Assembly: GCA_963565915.1 (NCBI GenBank)
Contig: OY751495.1
Location: 186,001 to 250,000 of the forward strand
DNA: 64,000 nt
Direction: 5' to 3'
Origin: Entoloma clypeatum
Lineage: Eukaryota > Basidiomycota > Agaricomycetes > Agaricales > Entolomataceae
Below the pieces are notes generated by a model, which saw nothing but the letters and a program-made list of their open reading frames with translations, was not told the DNA's origin and did not search any database. The position numbers and the translations under genes were made by a program. The number at the start of each line of letters is the position of its first letter. The stretch's first letter is position 1. Below are positions 1 through 10,474 of this stretch, piece after piece.

Positions 1-654
1 TTCCAATGATGGGCAGAGGTCTGTGTCCAGATGATGCGGAACAAGAATGTATGTACCGACCTCCCACAAAGCGGCACGGCGAAAGAAACTACCAGTCCAA
101 CACTCGATGCGGTGCAACGGGTCATGTTGATGAGCATGACACATGCACCCACGACAGAGTAAAGGTGTTATGGTACAATCTATGCACCTCCACACAGCTC
201 TTTTCTCACCAGTGCATGTCTGGCAGTATCCACCAGCCGGCAAAGCTTCTCGGGAGAGTAATGCGGCCAACAAGGAATCGGCACGATGGACAAATTCTTG
301 CATCCAGTAGTGTTGCTTTACCATGCCTGTTAGTAATTATACTCGAGATCATTTATTAGCTGGTACCTTGTTTCTATTTGGATTCATGTCATCGCTCGCC
401 AATCCTTCCCATCCAGCATCACCAAAAGGGCCATCTGGAGGGATCGCAACACTGACAGGCTCAGTGCTTGGACCTGCCTCGTCATCTGATTGTAGATTGG
501 AATTGGTGGGCGGGTATAGTGGGACATCAACATCTCGGGTAATTAGTCCTTGTCGAGTCGATACAGTCACCTTCTTTACTGTAACCACCTGATAATCCTC
601 ATCCTCATCATATACATGAATTCTCTTCTGTCGCTTTGATCGTCGGCTCAACAT
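1..654 (-). CDS. KDZ-family transposase, N-terminal part (cut by window edge)
   Basis: This is the beginning of a Kyakuja-Dileera-Zisupton DNA transposase, read right to left and running off the window start. Exon 1 (654-367, 96 codons) starts with a basic stretch (MLSRRSKRQKR), then an acidic DEDEDY patch and a VSTRQGL segment typical of these proteins. A 51-nt intron (366-316) has a GTACC donor, a TTACTAAC branch-like site and an AAAG acceptor, and keeps phase. Exon 2 (315-1) carries the CxC2-type cysteine cluster: CQTC, WRCIDC, LCRGC, then DPLHRIE and ALWEVGTYI. The catalytic RNase H-fold domain would lie outside the window. Seen: cysteine ladder, intron, open frame. Known: CxC2 domains are associated with KDZ transposases of basidiomycetes. 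Inferred: an active or recent copy, since no stop is seen in 201 codons. Confidence 0.85.
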
Positions 655-800
655 TGAAAGGTTGGGGAGGATTGGTTCATGAGAGAGGATTGGTTCAAAC
701 GGGCAAAAATGCGACGGCGCATGGTGAACACATGCCCACAATGATCTCCGCGTGTTCACTTGTCACCGCAAAAGCTTGTCTTCTATCATTTTTGTACATC

Positions 801-844
801 ATCAATGATCAAAGTATTAAACATCAATGATCAAAGTATTAAAC
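801..844. repeat. 22-bp tandem duplication
   Basis: Two exact copies of a 22-bp unit (ATCAATGATCAAAGTATTAA plus AC) lie in the intergenic space between the divergently transcribed KDZ transposase and the next gene. Confidence 0.9.
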
Positions 845-930
845 ATGTGTTCACGAAAATCACTAAAGCAATATATGTCCAATGGGTTCCATCGAGGATG
901 TTTCTTGAATAATTCCACGTCCCACCACCC

Positions 931-2938
931 ATGTCCGACTTTGTGCCACAAAGGAAGCCTCGAGCCGACTGTCAGTACACGGCAGAGGAGCGAGCCACCT
1001 TTCAACATTTCAAGCATGAGTACCACTCTGCAACATCCTCAGCAGCACGCCGCGAGATCGTAACTTCAATCTTGCTCCCACTGCTCAACTACTGGACACA
1101 GAATGGGGATGTTCCAATAGAACCAAAGGAAGTGAAGGAGCGGACTGAGGTATGAGTTGGACTATATATGTGTGTTGCAGGATCAATTAACCATAGTACA
1201 GAGACTTGCAAAGTGGCTCCGGAACAACTGGAGACCATTTGTGACCACAAGGGGGCAACATGATCGCAAGGTGAGTAGACTGGAGGTTGTGTGGCAGGTG
1301 AAGGGGAATGAGGTAAAGGAGGAAATGAAGAGGATGCTTGGTGTGGAGAATCTGAATCTTGCACTCCGAGCACATTTTGGACAGAGGTTGAGTGCCGCAA
1401 AAAATATTTATGAAGCCATGGATGCTGAGGGTAAGAAGGAAATCCAAATTCTAGTGGACCAGCATCAGGAACAAGGTAATCCTCCTGAGGTACAGCACCG
1501 GTAAGTCTTCGCTGATTGCAGTGTACACACCTAACCACGATGACAGGCTAGCAAAGTCCAAGGCAACCCCGAGAGTGGAGGATTTCTCCACAAAGTGTTG
1601 GCATGAGATGGGTGTAGTGACAATGACATTCTATGGGTACCTGAGAGAGGATGGGAAATACAGAATAATGTGGTGCGTCATGTTCGCCGGTCGACTCAGC
1701 GGGACTGATGGGTAAAAAGGCACCGTCATTTGTGGAGAGCAAGGCCACCGTGGTGAATGAGATGTGCCGTTTTTTTGGGGAGTATGTTAAGGGCCTCAAA
1801 CATGTGCCGGATGCTGGAAGACTGACTCCAGCGAATGCTCCGGCGAATGGAAGACTGACTCCGGCAAATGGAAGACTGACTCCGGCAAATGGAAGACTGA
1901 TGCCGGTGAATGGAAGACTGACGCCAGCGAATGACAAACTGACGCCGGCGAATGGAAGACTGACGCCAGCGAATGACAAACTGACGCCGGCGAATGGAAG
2001 ACTGACGCCAGTGAATGACAGACTGACTCCGGCGAATGCAACTGGTCAGCTGGCCGTCGCGGCGACAATAGCCCTTTCGCCGAATGGGTTTCCCCTTGTT
2101 CCCGATGTCTCTTTTGGAACAATGACCAAGGGTCAGCTCGGGCACTTACTACGCGAGTTCTTGTCCAAACACTACTGTAAGTGAGTTTGTTCTCAATCGA
2201 GTGCTGCTGATTGGAAGTATGACAGCTCTTGCGTCGGTTGGCCGTACTAACCATGTGCCATTTGGGACTCTGGCAGCTAACATGCAACTCTTGGTGGCAG
2301 CTGAATACCTCCCACAGGGGTTCACTATCAAGGATCCACGAAACCTGCACAAGAAGGAGATCGAGGCCTTTTTTGAACATGTCATATCAAGGCAGGATCG
2401 ACATGGTGCAGGCAAGGCATTTCGCTTCAAGAAGATTGTCGACAAGGACAGACACGAGGTGGAAAGCCAATACCCCATACTAGCAGAAGCTCAAAGGGGA
2501 CGGCGAAGGCAGAGCCGATCAGCAAGGAATGGCCTGCTTGCTGTCCCAGATCAGCGCCATTGCAATAGCGTCTCACAGGGGAGCGGAAGTCATCGCGCGT
2601 CTGATACAGAATGGCCCAGTGGAAGTGAGGGGACGGCAAGCAGTCATATAACCACCGGCGACATTCGCTGTGTTCGCCCCATTGTTGCCGAGGGCAACTT
2701 CGCCGTCAGGAATGTCACCGAAGAAAGGTTCGCCGGTGATGTCGCTGAAGGACCTTTCGCCGAAGAACATTTTACCGAAGGTGTCGCCAGTGACGGATAT
2801 GTGACTGTAGGTCAAATGCAAATGAATGAACTCGTTCTACAGGGCATGATGGTCATGGCGCCGATCAATGGCCCACTGGATGGTGACCCACAGTATAGTG
2901 TCCCAGCCTCTGCCATACGAGCTTTGATGTTGAATTGA
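931..2938 (+). CDS. Multi-exon gene of unknown function with minisatellite-coded repeats
   Basis: I do not recognise this gene. Exon 1 (931-1149) reads MSDFVPQRKPRADCQYTAEE and ends in KEVKERTE. A very short candidate intron (1150-1180, 31 nt) joins in phase to 1181-1500 (LAKWLRNNWRPF..., coiled-coil-like VKEEMKRMLGVENLN). An intron at 1501-1546 leads in phase to WHEMGVVTMTFYGYL and GKYRIMWCVMF. The joint near 1700 is unclear: a stop is followed at once by an ATG at 1708. The next block (FVESKATVVNEMCRFFGEYV) runs into about ten ANGRLTP repeats. An intron at 2177-2225 joins in phase to HVPFGTLAANMQLLVAAEYL, a basic stretch and a FAE/FAGD-rich tail ending at 2938. It is divergent from the KDZ transposase. 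Exons and phases are seen; the full model is inferred. Confidence 0.6.
1811..2040. repeat. 21-bp coding minisatellite (ANGRLTP units)
   Basis: About ten imperfect 21-bp units (GGCGAATGGAAGACTGACTC plus C, with variants GACAAA for GGAAGA and GTGAAT for GCGAAT) lie in frame and encode a heptapeptide repeat rich in Ala, Asn, Thr and Pro. The unit contains the CGGCGAA word that recurs through the next 5 kb. Confidence 0.9.
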
Positions 2939-3086
2939 GCAAACGACTCAGTGATTGATCCAACATTGATTACACCAAATGGTAGGATATTCATGTTTCT
3001 GATTTTGAATTATCCCCATGCTAATAACTGATTCAGATCACTCAAATGGCCTTTGCCGTTCCAAACGACAAAAGTAGTATTGCCTT

Positions 3087-4397
3087 TCATACAATACTTA
3101 CATGACAAGCAATAAGAAAATCGTAAAACAAATGAAAGAGAGTTGAATGGATATGTGAATAAAAACGACTGACTGGCGAATGCCCAACGGCGAAGGAAGC
3201 GGCGTAGGGGTTGTCCGGCGGATGACCACCGGCGAATGGCACTCGCCAAGATGGGCCAGGCGTGGCCCCAGAACCTTCGGCAAAGGGCTCGGCAAAGGAC
3301 CCGGCAAAGGGCTCGGCGAGGGACCCGGCAAAGGATCCGGCAAAGGGTGGTCGGCGCGAGGCATGAGGGGTCGATGACGGCGGGTCACTCATCGTCGATG
3401 GCCGTCGCAGGGGCGAATCTTGCCATGCACCCCTGTCCTGCTGCCACCTCCCCATCCTGTAGTGCTCAGGGTCCATCCCCTCGGGGTCCACAGGCCAGAG
3501 GCGCTCTACATTGACTTCTGGTGGTGGGGAAAGGTAGGGTCGCCAGTACTCGCGGTCGTCGTGGGCGGGACGGCGGTTGAAACCCAGGTAGTTCTCGATG
3601 TCCGTCAACCTGACGTTCAACCCCTCTAGTGTGTCCTCCATGTACAACAGGCGGGAGTACGTGTTCTCCTCCTGCATCGCCAGCTGTGCATTTGCCCCCT
3701 CGAGGATCCGGTTGAAGCGGTTCGTGAGCTTGTTGATCTGCCCTTCAAGTTTGAAGAGGGCGCCACTCTGTGTATGGTATGCCCGCTGCGAGATGGTTCC
3801 CTGCTGGTGGAACCAGTCCACCAGGTATAGCTCCACTGCCAGGCCAGACTGCATGAGATGATGTCCAAGAAATGATTCAGTATAATTACTCATGCACATC
3901 CGTGAGGGCAGGGGGCAGCGTCGAACGCGCCGCCGGCGAAGTGTCACCCTGGCTTTGCCGTCGCTGATGGGTCGTCGCCGGGAGGTGGTTGCTCCTGGGC
4001 CAGTCGCCACATCGCTGTTCTTATCTTTGTCGTCCTCATCGTCACCGTCCACCTCTGTCTCTACCTCCACATATTCAGTCGCCTTCGTCGCCTTCTGCCG
4101 TGGTGCCTCCTTCACCGGTTTTGCCTTTCGTGATGCACTGCGGCCCTCCATCTTGGTCTTCTTCTTCCTCTGAGGCGCCTCGCCACCAGTCAGGCATTTC
4201 CCCTTCAGTGTGTAGCAGGCATAACACGCTGCAGCAAACTTCTCCTTCTCACACGGCTGCGCCTTCAATTTGCACCTATCGCACGGGATGTCGTTGTATT
4301 TGCCAGTGTGGACAGGGGCTTGCCGAGCGTAATTCCTGCGGCCTTGCGTCGTCTCACCTCGGGCTGGTGTTAAGAACTGATCGACAAAACGTCGGAG
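3087..4397 (-). CDS. Protein with Zn2Cys6-like cysteine cluster, coiled coil and FAGSFAE repeats
   Basis: The frame is open from 4397, just after an in-frame TAG that could be a 3' splice site, down to 3087. No ATG was seen at the beginning, so exon 1 may lie upstream or the start is non-canonical. Near the N-terminus CDRCKLKAQPC is followed eight residues later by CYACYTLKGKC, which fits C-x2-C-x6-C-x8-C-x2-C-x6-C, the spacing of fungal binuclear zinc clusters. Next come a Lys/Arg-rich region, an acidic patch (DGDDEDDKDKN) and a long amphipathic stretch (FKLEGQINKLTNRFNRILEG to LEGLNVRLTDIENYLG) that looks like a coiled coil. The C-terminal part has repeated FAGS/FAEP words coded by CGGCAAAGG units. 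A transcription-factor role is possible but not shown; the family is unknown to me. Confidence 0.55.
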   Translation of the reverse strand, partial: LRRFVDQFLTPARGETTQGRRNYARQAPVHTGKYNDIPCDRCKLKAQPCEKEKFAAACYACYTLKGKCLTGGEAPQRKKKTKMEGRSASRKAKPVKEAPRQKATKATEYVEVETEVDGDDEDDKDKNSDVATGPGATTSRRRPISDGKARVTLRRRRVRRCPLPSRMCMSNYTESFLGHHLMQSGLAVELYLVDWFHQQGTISQRAYHTQSGALFKLEGQINKLTNRFNRILEGANAQLAMQEENTYSRLLYMEDTLEGLNVRLTDIENYLGFNRRPAHDDREYWRPYLSPPPEVNVERLWPVDPEGMDPEHYRMGRWQQDRGAWQDSPLRRPSTMSDPPSSTPHASRRPPFAGSFAGSLAEPFAGSFAEPFAEGSGATPGPSWRVPFAGGHPPDNPYAASFAVGHSPVSRFYSHIHSTLFHLFYDFLIACHVSIV

Positions 4398-4790
4398 CTA
4401 CGTCGGACGCGTCGGAAGGTCGGAAGGTCGGAGCGCGTGCAACGTAGGGGCAAGGACTTGGCTTCAACTTGTGTGTTGCGCCCTCGCTAATACGTTGGTG
4501 TCCTTATTTCGGAGGATCGGAGGATCGGCGGATCGGAGGTCGGAGGTCGGACTCAAGTTAAGAGTCGGAAAGAGGACGGGAGGTATGATGTCGAATCTAA
4601 GTTGATATTCAAACTGAAGCTAATACACGATTCTACATAAGTTTAAATACTATGTCGGAGGACGTGTGGCTTCGTCGGAGTCGGATAACGAGTGGCTGTC
4701 GGAGATTCTTAACATAAGTAAAATGATCGGATGTAAGTAATGTACGTAGTAACGAGATTCATAACAGTAAGTATGCATAATAAGTATTAG
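4380..4790. repeat. TCGGA-word rich intergenic region
   Basis: The pentamer TCGGA/GTCGG recurs irregularly (for example 4390-4440, 4505-4560, 4650-4710) in otherwise unique AT-richer DNA between two minus-strand genes. No gene is visible in it. Confidence 0.7.
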
Positions 4791-5802
4791 TCAAAATGTC
4801 GGAGGTGTCGGAGGTGTCGGAGGTGTCGGAGGTGTCGGAGGTGTCGGAGGTGTCGGAGGTGTCGGAGGTGTCGGAGGTGTCGGAGGTGTCGGGATTGGTC
4901 GGAAATCGTCGGAATGGATCGGAATGTAACAGCTGGTGCCGGTTGCTCGTCCTCGTCACTGCTTGAAGCCACGGTTGGCTTCGACCTCAGCGTCATCTTT
5001 GCAGGTGCGTCCTTCGCCACCTTTCCCGTTCCTGCCTTTGCTGCACCCACTATCTTCTTCGCCGGTTGCTTCGCCGTCGCCGTCGTTTTCGCCGTTGTCA
5101 TCGCCGTTATCTCCTTCGCCATTTCTGTCTTCTCCTTTGCCATCGCCATCTTCTCCTTCGACAACTCGTCCACCTCCATCTCCTCTGACCCCCCACGCCG
5201 GGCTTCCCCTGTCTCCCTTGATCGCCTGCCATTCCCCTCCCCCTCCTGTTCCTTCGCTGTTTCCTTTCCCTTCGCCATTTCCTTTCCCTTCGCCGTGTTC
5301 TTTCCCTTCACTGTGTCCTTTCCCTTCGCCGTCTCTTTTCCCTTCGCCGGTTCTTTGCCCTTCGCCGTAAGGGGGTGTGGTGTCGGACGTCCACCCGCGG
5401 CTCCTGTCGGCACATTGCTTGGCCCAGCCAATGGTGCAGTGACAGGGGCCGTTGCCTCTTGTACCCGCAGGCTGTCGAACATTGCCAGGGCGAGGCGTTG
5501 ACCTTCCAGAAACCCGTCCTCTTTGCGCTTGTGGGCCCAGGACATGACGAACTGATTTATCCAGGCGAACCTGGCAAACAGTGCCGCCGGTTGCCCCGCC
5601 GCTTCCTTGAACAATTTCAACTGTTCGTGAAATAAGTTAGAATTGGGTCAATACAACGGCTCCAGGGGTTACTCACCAACTTTCCCTTCATCCCCTTTAA
5701 CCCTTCAATGATGGTCCCATCAGCCATCCCCTTGCGAATGGTGGCGTCGAAACGGGCGAAGTCGGTGACAATGTCTTCGGTCTTGCGGGGAGTAGCGGAC
5801 AT
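4787..5802 (-). CDS. Two-exon gene, Lys-Gly-Lys repeat protein of unknown function
   Basis: Exon 1 starts at 5802 (MSATPRKTEDIVTDFARFDA) and ends at 5677. A 56-nt intron (5676-5621) with a GTGAGT donor, CTAACTT branch-like site and ACAG acceptor joins in phase 0 to a segment reading LFKEAAGQPAALFARFAWIN. The first 100 residues look globular and helical. They are followed by low-complexity blocks: repeated AKGKET/AKGKEP hexads, a MAKEKTEMAKE stretch, an Ala/Lys-rich part, a short acidic SSDEDEQ, and finally a run of RHL triplets coded by the 9-bp repeat. The end is doubtful, because the stop lies beyond the repeat and a further intron could remove it. The Lys-rich region could bind nucleic acid; no family is recognised. 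Confidence 0.6.
4798..4890. repeat. 9-bp tandem repeat (GTCGGAGGT)10
   Basis: About ten perfect copies of GTCGGAGGT. On the minus strand it is read in frame as a Leu-Arg-His run at the end of the next gene's open frame. Confidence 0.95.
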
Positions 5803-5991
5803 CTTGAGGGCGGTGTTGTGGAAATGTGTTGGTAGTAGGTAGGTAGATGAGTTGGGAACACGTGTAATCGCCGCTCGCCGTTGAATAAACAAAAAAAACA
5901 AACTTTTATAACACGTGACTACTTCCGCCCTGATCATTGTGATGATCGGCAACCTAATTCCCACCCGTCGCCTTCTTTTCTGCTACTCCTC

Positions 5992-6826
5992 ATGTCTGCC
6001 CCATCCAACCAACCCCATCGTGATGTGCCGCCGGGCTATACGATAGGTACCACCCCGGATGGGCACGAGTATCTGGTGCCAAATTTCCTTGTCCCTGCCA
6101 CGGATCTGGCCCTGAACATGGCAGAGATGCAGCGCTCTCTTGATGTTGAGCACGCCGCAGGAGGGGTGAGCTGTTCCCCATACCACCCACCACCACATTC
6201 CTTGACTCCATCCACCTCATGTGTGCGGATGAGCATCGTCGCCGATATTTGTTGGCCGACAAGTTGTCGCCGGTCATTCGCTGATGCTCTTTGCCAATGC
6301 TCTTTGCCAATGCTCTTTGCCGGTTATTCGCCGTGCAGTGTTCGCCGGTCTTTTCGCCGAGCAGCCTTTTGCTATGTTTCGCCGATCAGCGGTCTTATTC
6401 ATCCAGCTGACCTCCTTGCTCCTCAGCCCCTTTCTATGGAAGCCCTGTCTTCAGGCCTCATCAACCGGGGTACTGTCCCAGCACCCGCTGTACCAGTATG
6501 TCATTTCCCTCCCCTGTGTGTTTCGCTCTCACCGCTTTCTATAGGGTTTGAGCCATAGAGAACTTCTTGTGCTTCATGCGGAGGTCAAAGCCCTCCAGGC
6601 ACAGCTGGGCATCAGCTACAAGGATGCTGCACACCGTCTGTACCATGCAGAGGTACACAGGATCCACACCCTTGACACTTCCCGGCGCCAGGCGGCTGAC
6701 ACCCGGCGAATGGTTGATGAGATGGTCAGCGACAATATCGCCGACAGGATCATCAATATAGATCGTGGGGCAATGCAGGAACAAGATGGGGAGGGTGCGG
6801 GTGGGCGGTTGGGCGATGGGGAATAG
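5992..6826 (+). CDS. Two-exon gene of unknown function with a repeat-filled intron
   Basis: Exon 1 (5992-6165, 58 codons) encodes MSAPSNQPHRDVPPGYTIGT and the segment NFLVPATDLALNMAEMQRSL. The candidate intron 6166-6544 has a GTGAGC donor and TTTCTATAG acceptor and keeps phase 0. At 379 nt it is several times longer than other introns in the window and is packed with CGCCGG and CTTTGCCAATG words. Exon 2 (6545-6826) is helical: HRELLVLHAEVKALQAQLGI and RRMVDEMVSDNIADRIINID. It is divergent from the 4787-5802 gene, with about 190 bp between the starts. No known domain is visible; the length (about 151 residues) is small. Confidence 0.55.
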
Positions 6827-6869
6827 GTACATTAGGGGTTGCAATGTAAAATAGGATAACGTGAAACAC

Positions 6870-7470
6870 CTCCTGGTTTGTAACAGATGACTGTTGTCGC
6901 CGGCTTGATTCCTCGCCGACATCCTTTCGACATCCTTTCACCGACATTCTTTCGCCGATCCTTCCTTTTGCCGCCCTTCCTTTCGCCGGTGACCATCGTT
7001 TCGCCGACCATTGTTTCGCCGGTACGTGTTCGCCGTGTCGCCGGTCTCAGGACATGTCTTGTGCCGGCGACACGTCCAGGCGAGATCAATGTCTCATGCC
7101 GCGACGGACTACTCCGTCAAGATGACAACAGCAATCCTGGTGTCGGCCGCATTGAGGGCCGCATTGAGTGTTGTCGCCGGCCACCTTTTGCTGGTCCTTT
7201 TCAACCTTTTTGCCGGTGACCATTGAGTTTTTTCGCCGGCCACGTTTCATTTGAGGGTCGCCGGCTGGATTGACCTGTTGTCGCCGGCTGGATTGACATC
7301 GTCACTGGCCAACATTTGACTGTCGATTGATGTGTTGTCGCCGGCCACATTTCATTTGACTGTCGTCGGCCGATCATTGTCACCGGCTGCATTGACTGTC
7401 GCCAGCTGCATTGAGTTTGTCGCCGGGGGCATAGAGTTTGTTGCCGGCCGCATTGACTTGTCGCCGCCCG
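6870..7470. repeat. CGCCGG/TTCGCCGA dispersed-word field
   Basis: A non-coding stretch in which TCGCCGG, TTCGCCG and TGTCGCCGGC recur every 15-40 bases without a fixed period. The same words occur inside the intron at 6230-6400 and, as CGGCGAA or CGGCAAAGG, inside coding exons at 1.8-3.4 kb. No gene is visible here. Confidence 0.75.
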
Positions 7471-7695
7471 CCGTGGCGAATTCGCTGCTTCCGTAATTTA
7501 CCATACAGTGTATGCGTTCGCTAGACCGTATATTACAATACAGTGTAGGTTGACTACCTGACAGTGGGTTTGCTTGTAGAGGACAGGGTTATCTCTCAAG
7601 CAAGAACTATAACTAAATTCCTTGAGAGGAACTGTATCGAGCCGATATTGAGTAAATTTGTTATTTTAGAACCACCCCTAGTGGTGGGCTCCAGA
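7471..7695 (-). mobile_element. Internal leader of a truncated Ty3-type element, with primer-binding site
   Basis: Directly 3' (on the minus strand) of the LTR ending at 7696 lies TC then TGGAGCCCACC (7693-7683). This is the same adjacency and primer sequence as in Gypsy E (44315). About 200 bp of leader remains before the CGCCGG field; no gag or pol of this element is present. Confidence 0.6.
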
Positions 7696-8965
7696 TGAAA
7701 CGAAGGAAGTGAGTCCAGGGATGAGTGTGAGCGATATCTCTGTCACACACACAAACACCAAACACAACAACAAAGACCGAACAAGTCTCGCGATGTGTAC
7801 TTCTCAATCGATATAGTTCGGGGTGATGAGTGGGATCCCTCAGGATGTGACTCTTCCAAACAACAATTGAATAACTTGTTTAGCGATGGCTCAATAAGTC
7901 TCGAACAAGACTTAGAGATAGTTCTCAATAGATAATGAACCGATGTTTGTGATTTCCGAACCAACAAGACTTTGCAAACATGATCTCGACCAAATACGAA
8001 CACAACAATGACCAATACAACCAATAGATAACACAATTTGATGATTGACAAGTTCTTGAACACACAAAACACAATTGCGACTGACTTATGATGCAAACCA
8101 AATGATCTCGAGGCTTCAATGATACTCGCGAATGATGACAGATGCACAAGACAAATGCTATCAATTCTGGGGCACAATCTAACCTAACCTATCTACAACA
8201 AAACTATGAGATTTTATACATGAGCAGCAATAAATATAGAAAAAAGGTTGCATGTGGTATCGATAAATGGTATCCAGTCAAATGACCTTTGCTAAAGCTG
8301 TTTCAATGTGCCCATGTGATAGACAATGCCACAGGTACGCCCTTTTTCCATATCCGAACCTCTGCCGCACTGGAGAGGCCACTATTTCAATATCTTGGTT
8401 TTGCAATGTACCCGGGATGATGCCGACTAGTTACCATGAGGTATCAGCTGCATCAATTAAGGGTCACCTCAGTAAGCCACCCATCAGATTCGATCTCTAT
8501 CAATGTTCGCCATAAGGTCACGTTGATCACGATGTATCAAACCCGATCTCGGTCTGTATCATCCGATGTCATTTCAATATTCCCGATATGAACGATTTGG
8601 ATGTGAAGTGCAGCGCACGTTGACCAAACCTCTCACGAGAATGTCTCCAGTCAAACCCCGACATATGGTAGACAGTGCTAGTGTCATTGATAACTCCAAT
8701 ATAACCCATCTCCTTGCTTCACGCTTCGTTGCGAGAGGCACTCAATAGTCTTGTCTATCTCATGAGACGATCCCATAGCTCTCGAGTATCATAGCTAAGC
8801 CCATAGTGGTGACCAGCGCTATGTCCTACATTGCCAGGGTCGCTGGTCTCTCTCTAACGTCGCCACTAAAGTCCTCAGAATCGGAGCTCATCTAGGACTC
8901 TCTATATCCCTTAGAGATAGTGTGAAAGGGTGCAAAATGCGCAGATTTTAGGCCTAGACGCATCA
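7696..8965 (-). mobile_element. LTR of a Ty3-type element (copy 1), 1270 bp
   Basis: On the minus strand it starts TGATGCGTCTAGGCC and ends GTTTCA. A second copy in opposite orientation lies at 27950-29697. The two share the same long chance reading frame and diverge by scattered substitutions. The LTR abuts copia G at 8966 and truncates that element's pol gene, so it is probably the younger of the two. Only one LTR and a short leader remain. Confidence 0.75.
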
Positions 8966-10474
8966 CCGCCTTATCACCGCGGTAGTATCAATAAAGATAC
9001 TGTTTTTATCAGTCATAAACTGATATCCTTTTATTCCTGGTTTAAAACCCATAAAGGTCATAAGCTCGGCACGTGGATTTAATTTATTCACACAGTGTTC
9101 TTCAGGAATATAAACATAGGCAGCACAGCCTAAAGCACGGAGGTTAGATACATCCGGTTTTTCCCCTTTTAGTGATTGAAAAGGTATTTTCCAATAAAGT
9201 TGTTTAATTGGCATGTGATTGTAAACATGCACGGTGTGTAAAACACAGAACTCCCACCATGATTGTGGTAAGCAGGCGGCAAATCACATTGCCTGTGCTT
9301 TCTCTACAATGGTGTGGTTAATCCTTTCGGCTCAACCGTTTTGTTGGGGTGTATTAGGAGCTGAAATTTCCATGGCAATTCCAAGATCCTCGAGGTATTT
9401 TACTACCCCAGTTTCCTTTTTGAACTCTCCCCCTCCATCAAAATGCCATCGGCAAAATTGGGCATTAAACTGGGTTTTCATAAGCGTTGTCCACTTTTTG
9501 AATGCATCAGAGGTATCGGATTTAAGTTTCAACAATACCGTCCAAGCATGCCCAGAATAGTCATCCAAGAAGCTGATGTAGTATTGAAATTTGTGATAGG
9601 AGGCGATTGGAAACTCTTTGAGGTCCAAATGGAGCAACTCAAAGGGTCTGGAAGCACGTGAAGATGAAGGAGGGAAACTTTTCAACCTCAACTTCACTTC
9701 TGCGCAGGGACGGCATGGCTTATCCTTAAGGGGAAATTGGACGTCCCTTGGAAATCCATCACATGTGTCGGGTGCCTTTTTCAGGACATCTTTACCAGGG
9801 TGTGCAAACCGCTGATGCCAAATGCTGTAATCAGCTTTATAGACATCGATATTTCTAGCATTTAGCTGTGTGATTTGTTCAACGGGTGTATTTACCCAGT
9901 ATATTGTCGAACTGGGAAAATGAGGTTCACATCTTAGTACACACTTTCCATCTTTGAAGAAACCAAGATTGTCAGCTGAGCCAGCAACATTTAATCCAGA
10001 TTCTTGAAGAATTTCACCCATCAACATGAGGCGAGTGGAAAGCTCTGGGATGTGTAAAACCAGATAAAGCCAAGTTATTAGACTTCTTGGCTTTCCTTGA
10101 TGCAATGGTTTTGTGTGAGTGATAAACACAGTCCCTCTTCCTTTTATAGAGATCTTTGCTTTGCCTGCAGTTTGGGCAGTACAGATCAATTTCTCTTCTT
10201 CGTACATTGCAAAGTCACTCATCTCTGCGGTGAAGTGCATACTAGTGCCGGAATCCATGATCCACTCGGCGTCATTAGTATCTTTGGATTTGTTCTTAAA
10301 TTTCGAACATGAGGCAAAATGATCATAGATTTCCTCCATGAAGGAGGCAGCAACAACAGGTGATTTTAAATAACTATGACCCGGTTCTAGTGACTCATCA
10401 CGAATCTGGGTGTGTTTTTCTGTCATTGTGTGCTCTGTGAAACTTGTGAAAGAATGTATCTTGGGTCGTCGCAT
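8966..10474 (-). pseudogene. Copia G pol fragment: protease and integrase
   Basis: The frame opens near 10474, overlapping the end of gag in another frame. Protease is marked by EWIMDSGTSMHF. The integrase zinc-binding region is WHQRFAHP...CRPCAEVK, and the catalytic triad is visible as LLHLDLKEF, HFDGGGEFKK and, after a stop, the E of AERINHTI. A TGA at about 9332 (QQNG-stop-AERI, where copia F has QQNGRAERI) and another near 9262 interrupt the frame; both fit CGA to TGA changes. It continues to ALGCAAYVYIPEE and ends at the junction at 8966. The reverse transcriptase is lost. Confidence 0.8.

Noticed and set aside
6..359. Plus-strand frame of 117 codons at the window start
   Set aside because: It is the antisense shadow of the KDZ transposase exon with the CxC2 cysteine ladder on the minus strand.
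7743..8177. 144-codon frame with a counterpart at 29342-29683
   Set aside because: Lies wholly inside the LTR and is shared only because both copies are the same LTR; no protein features.
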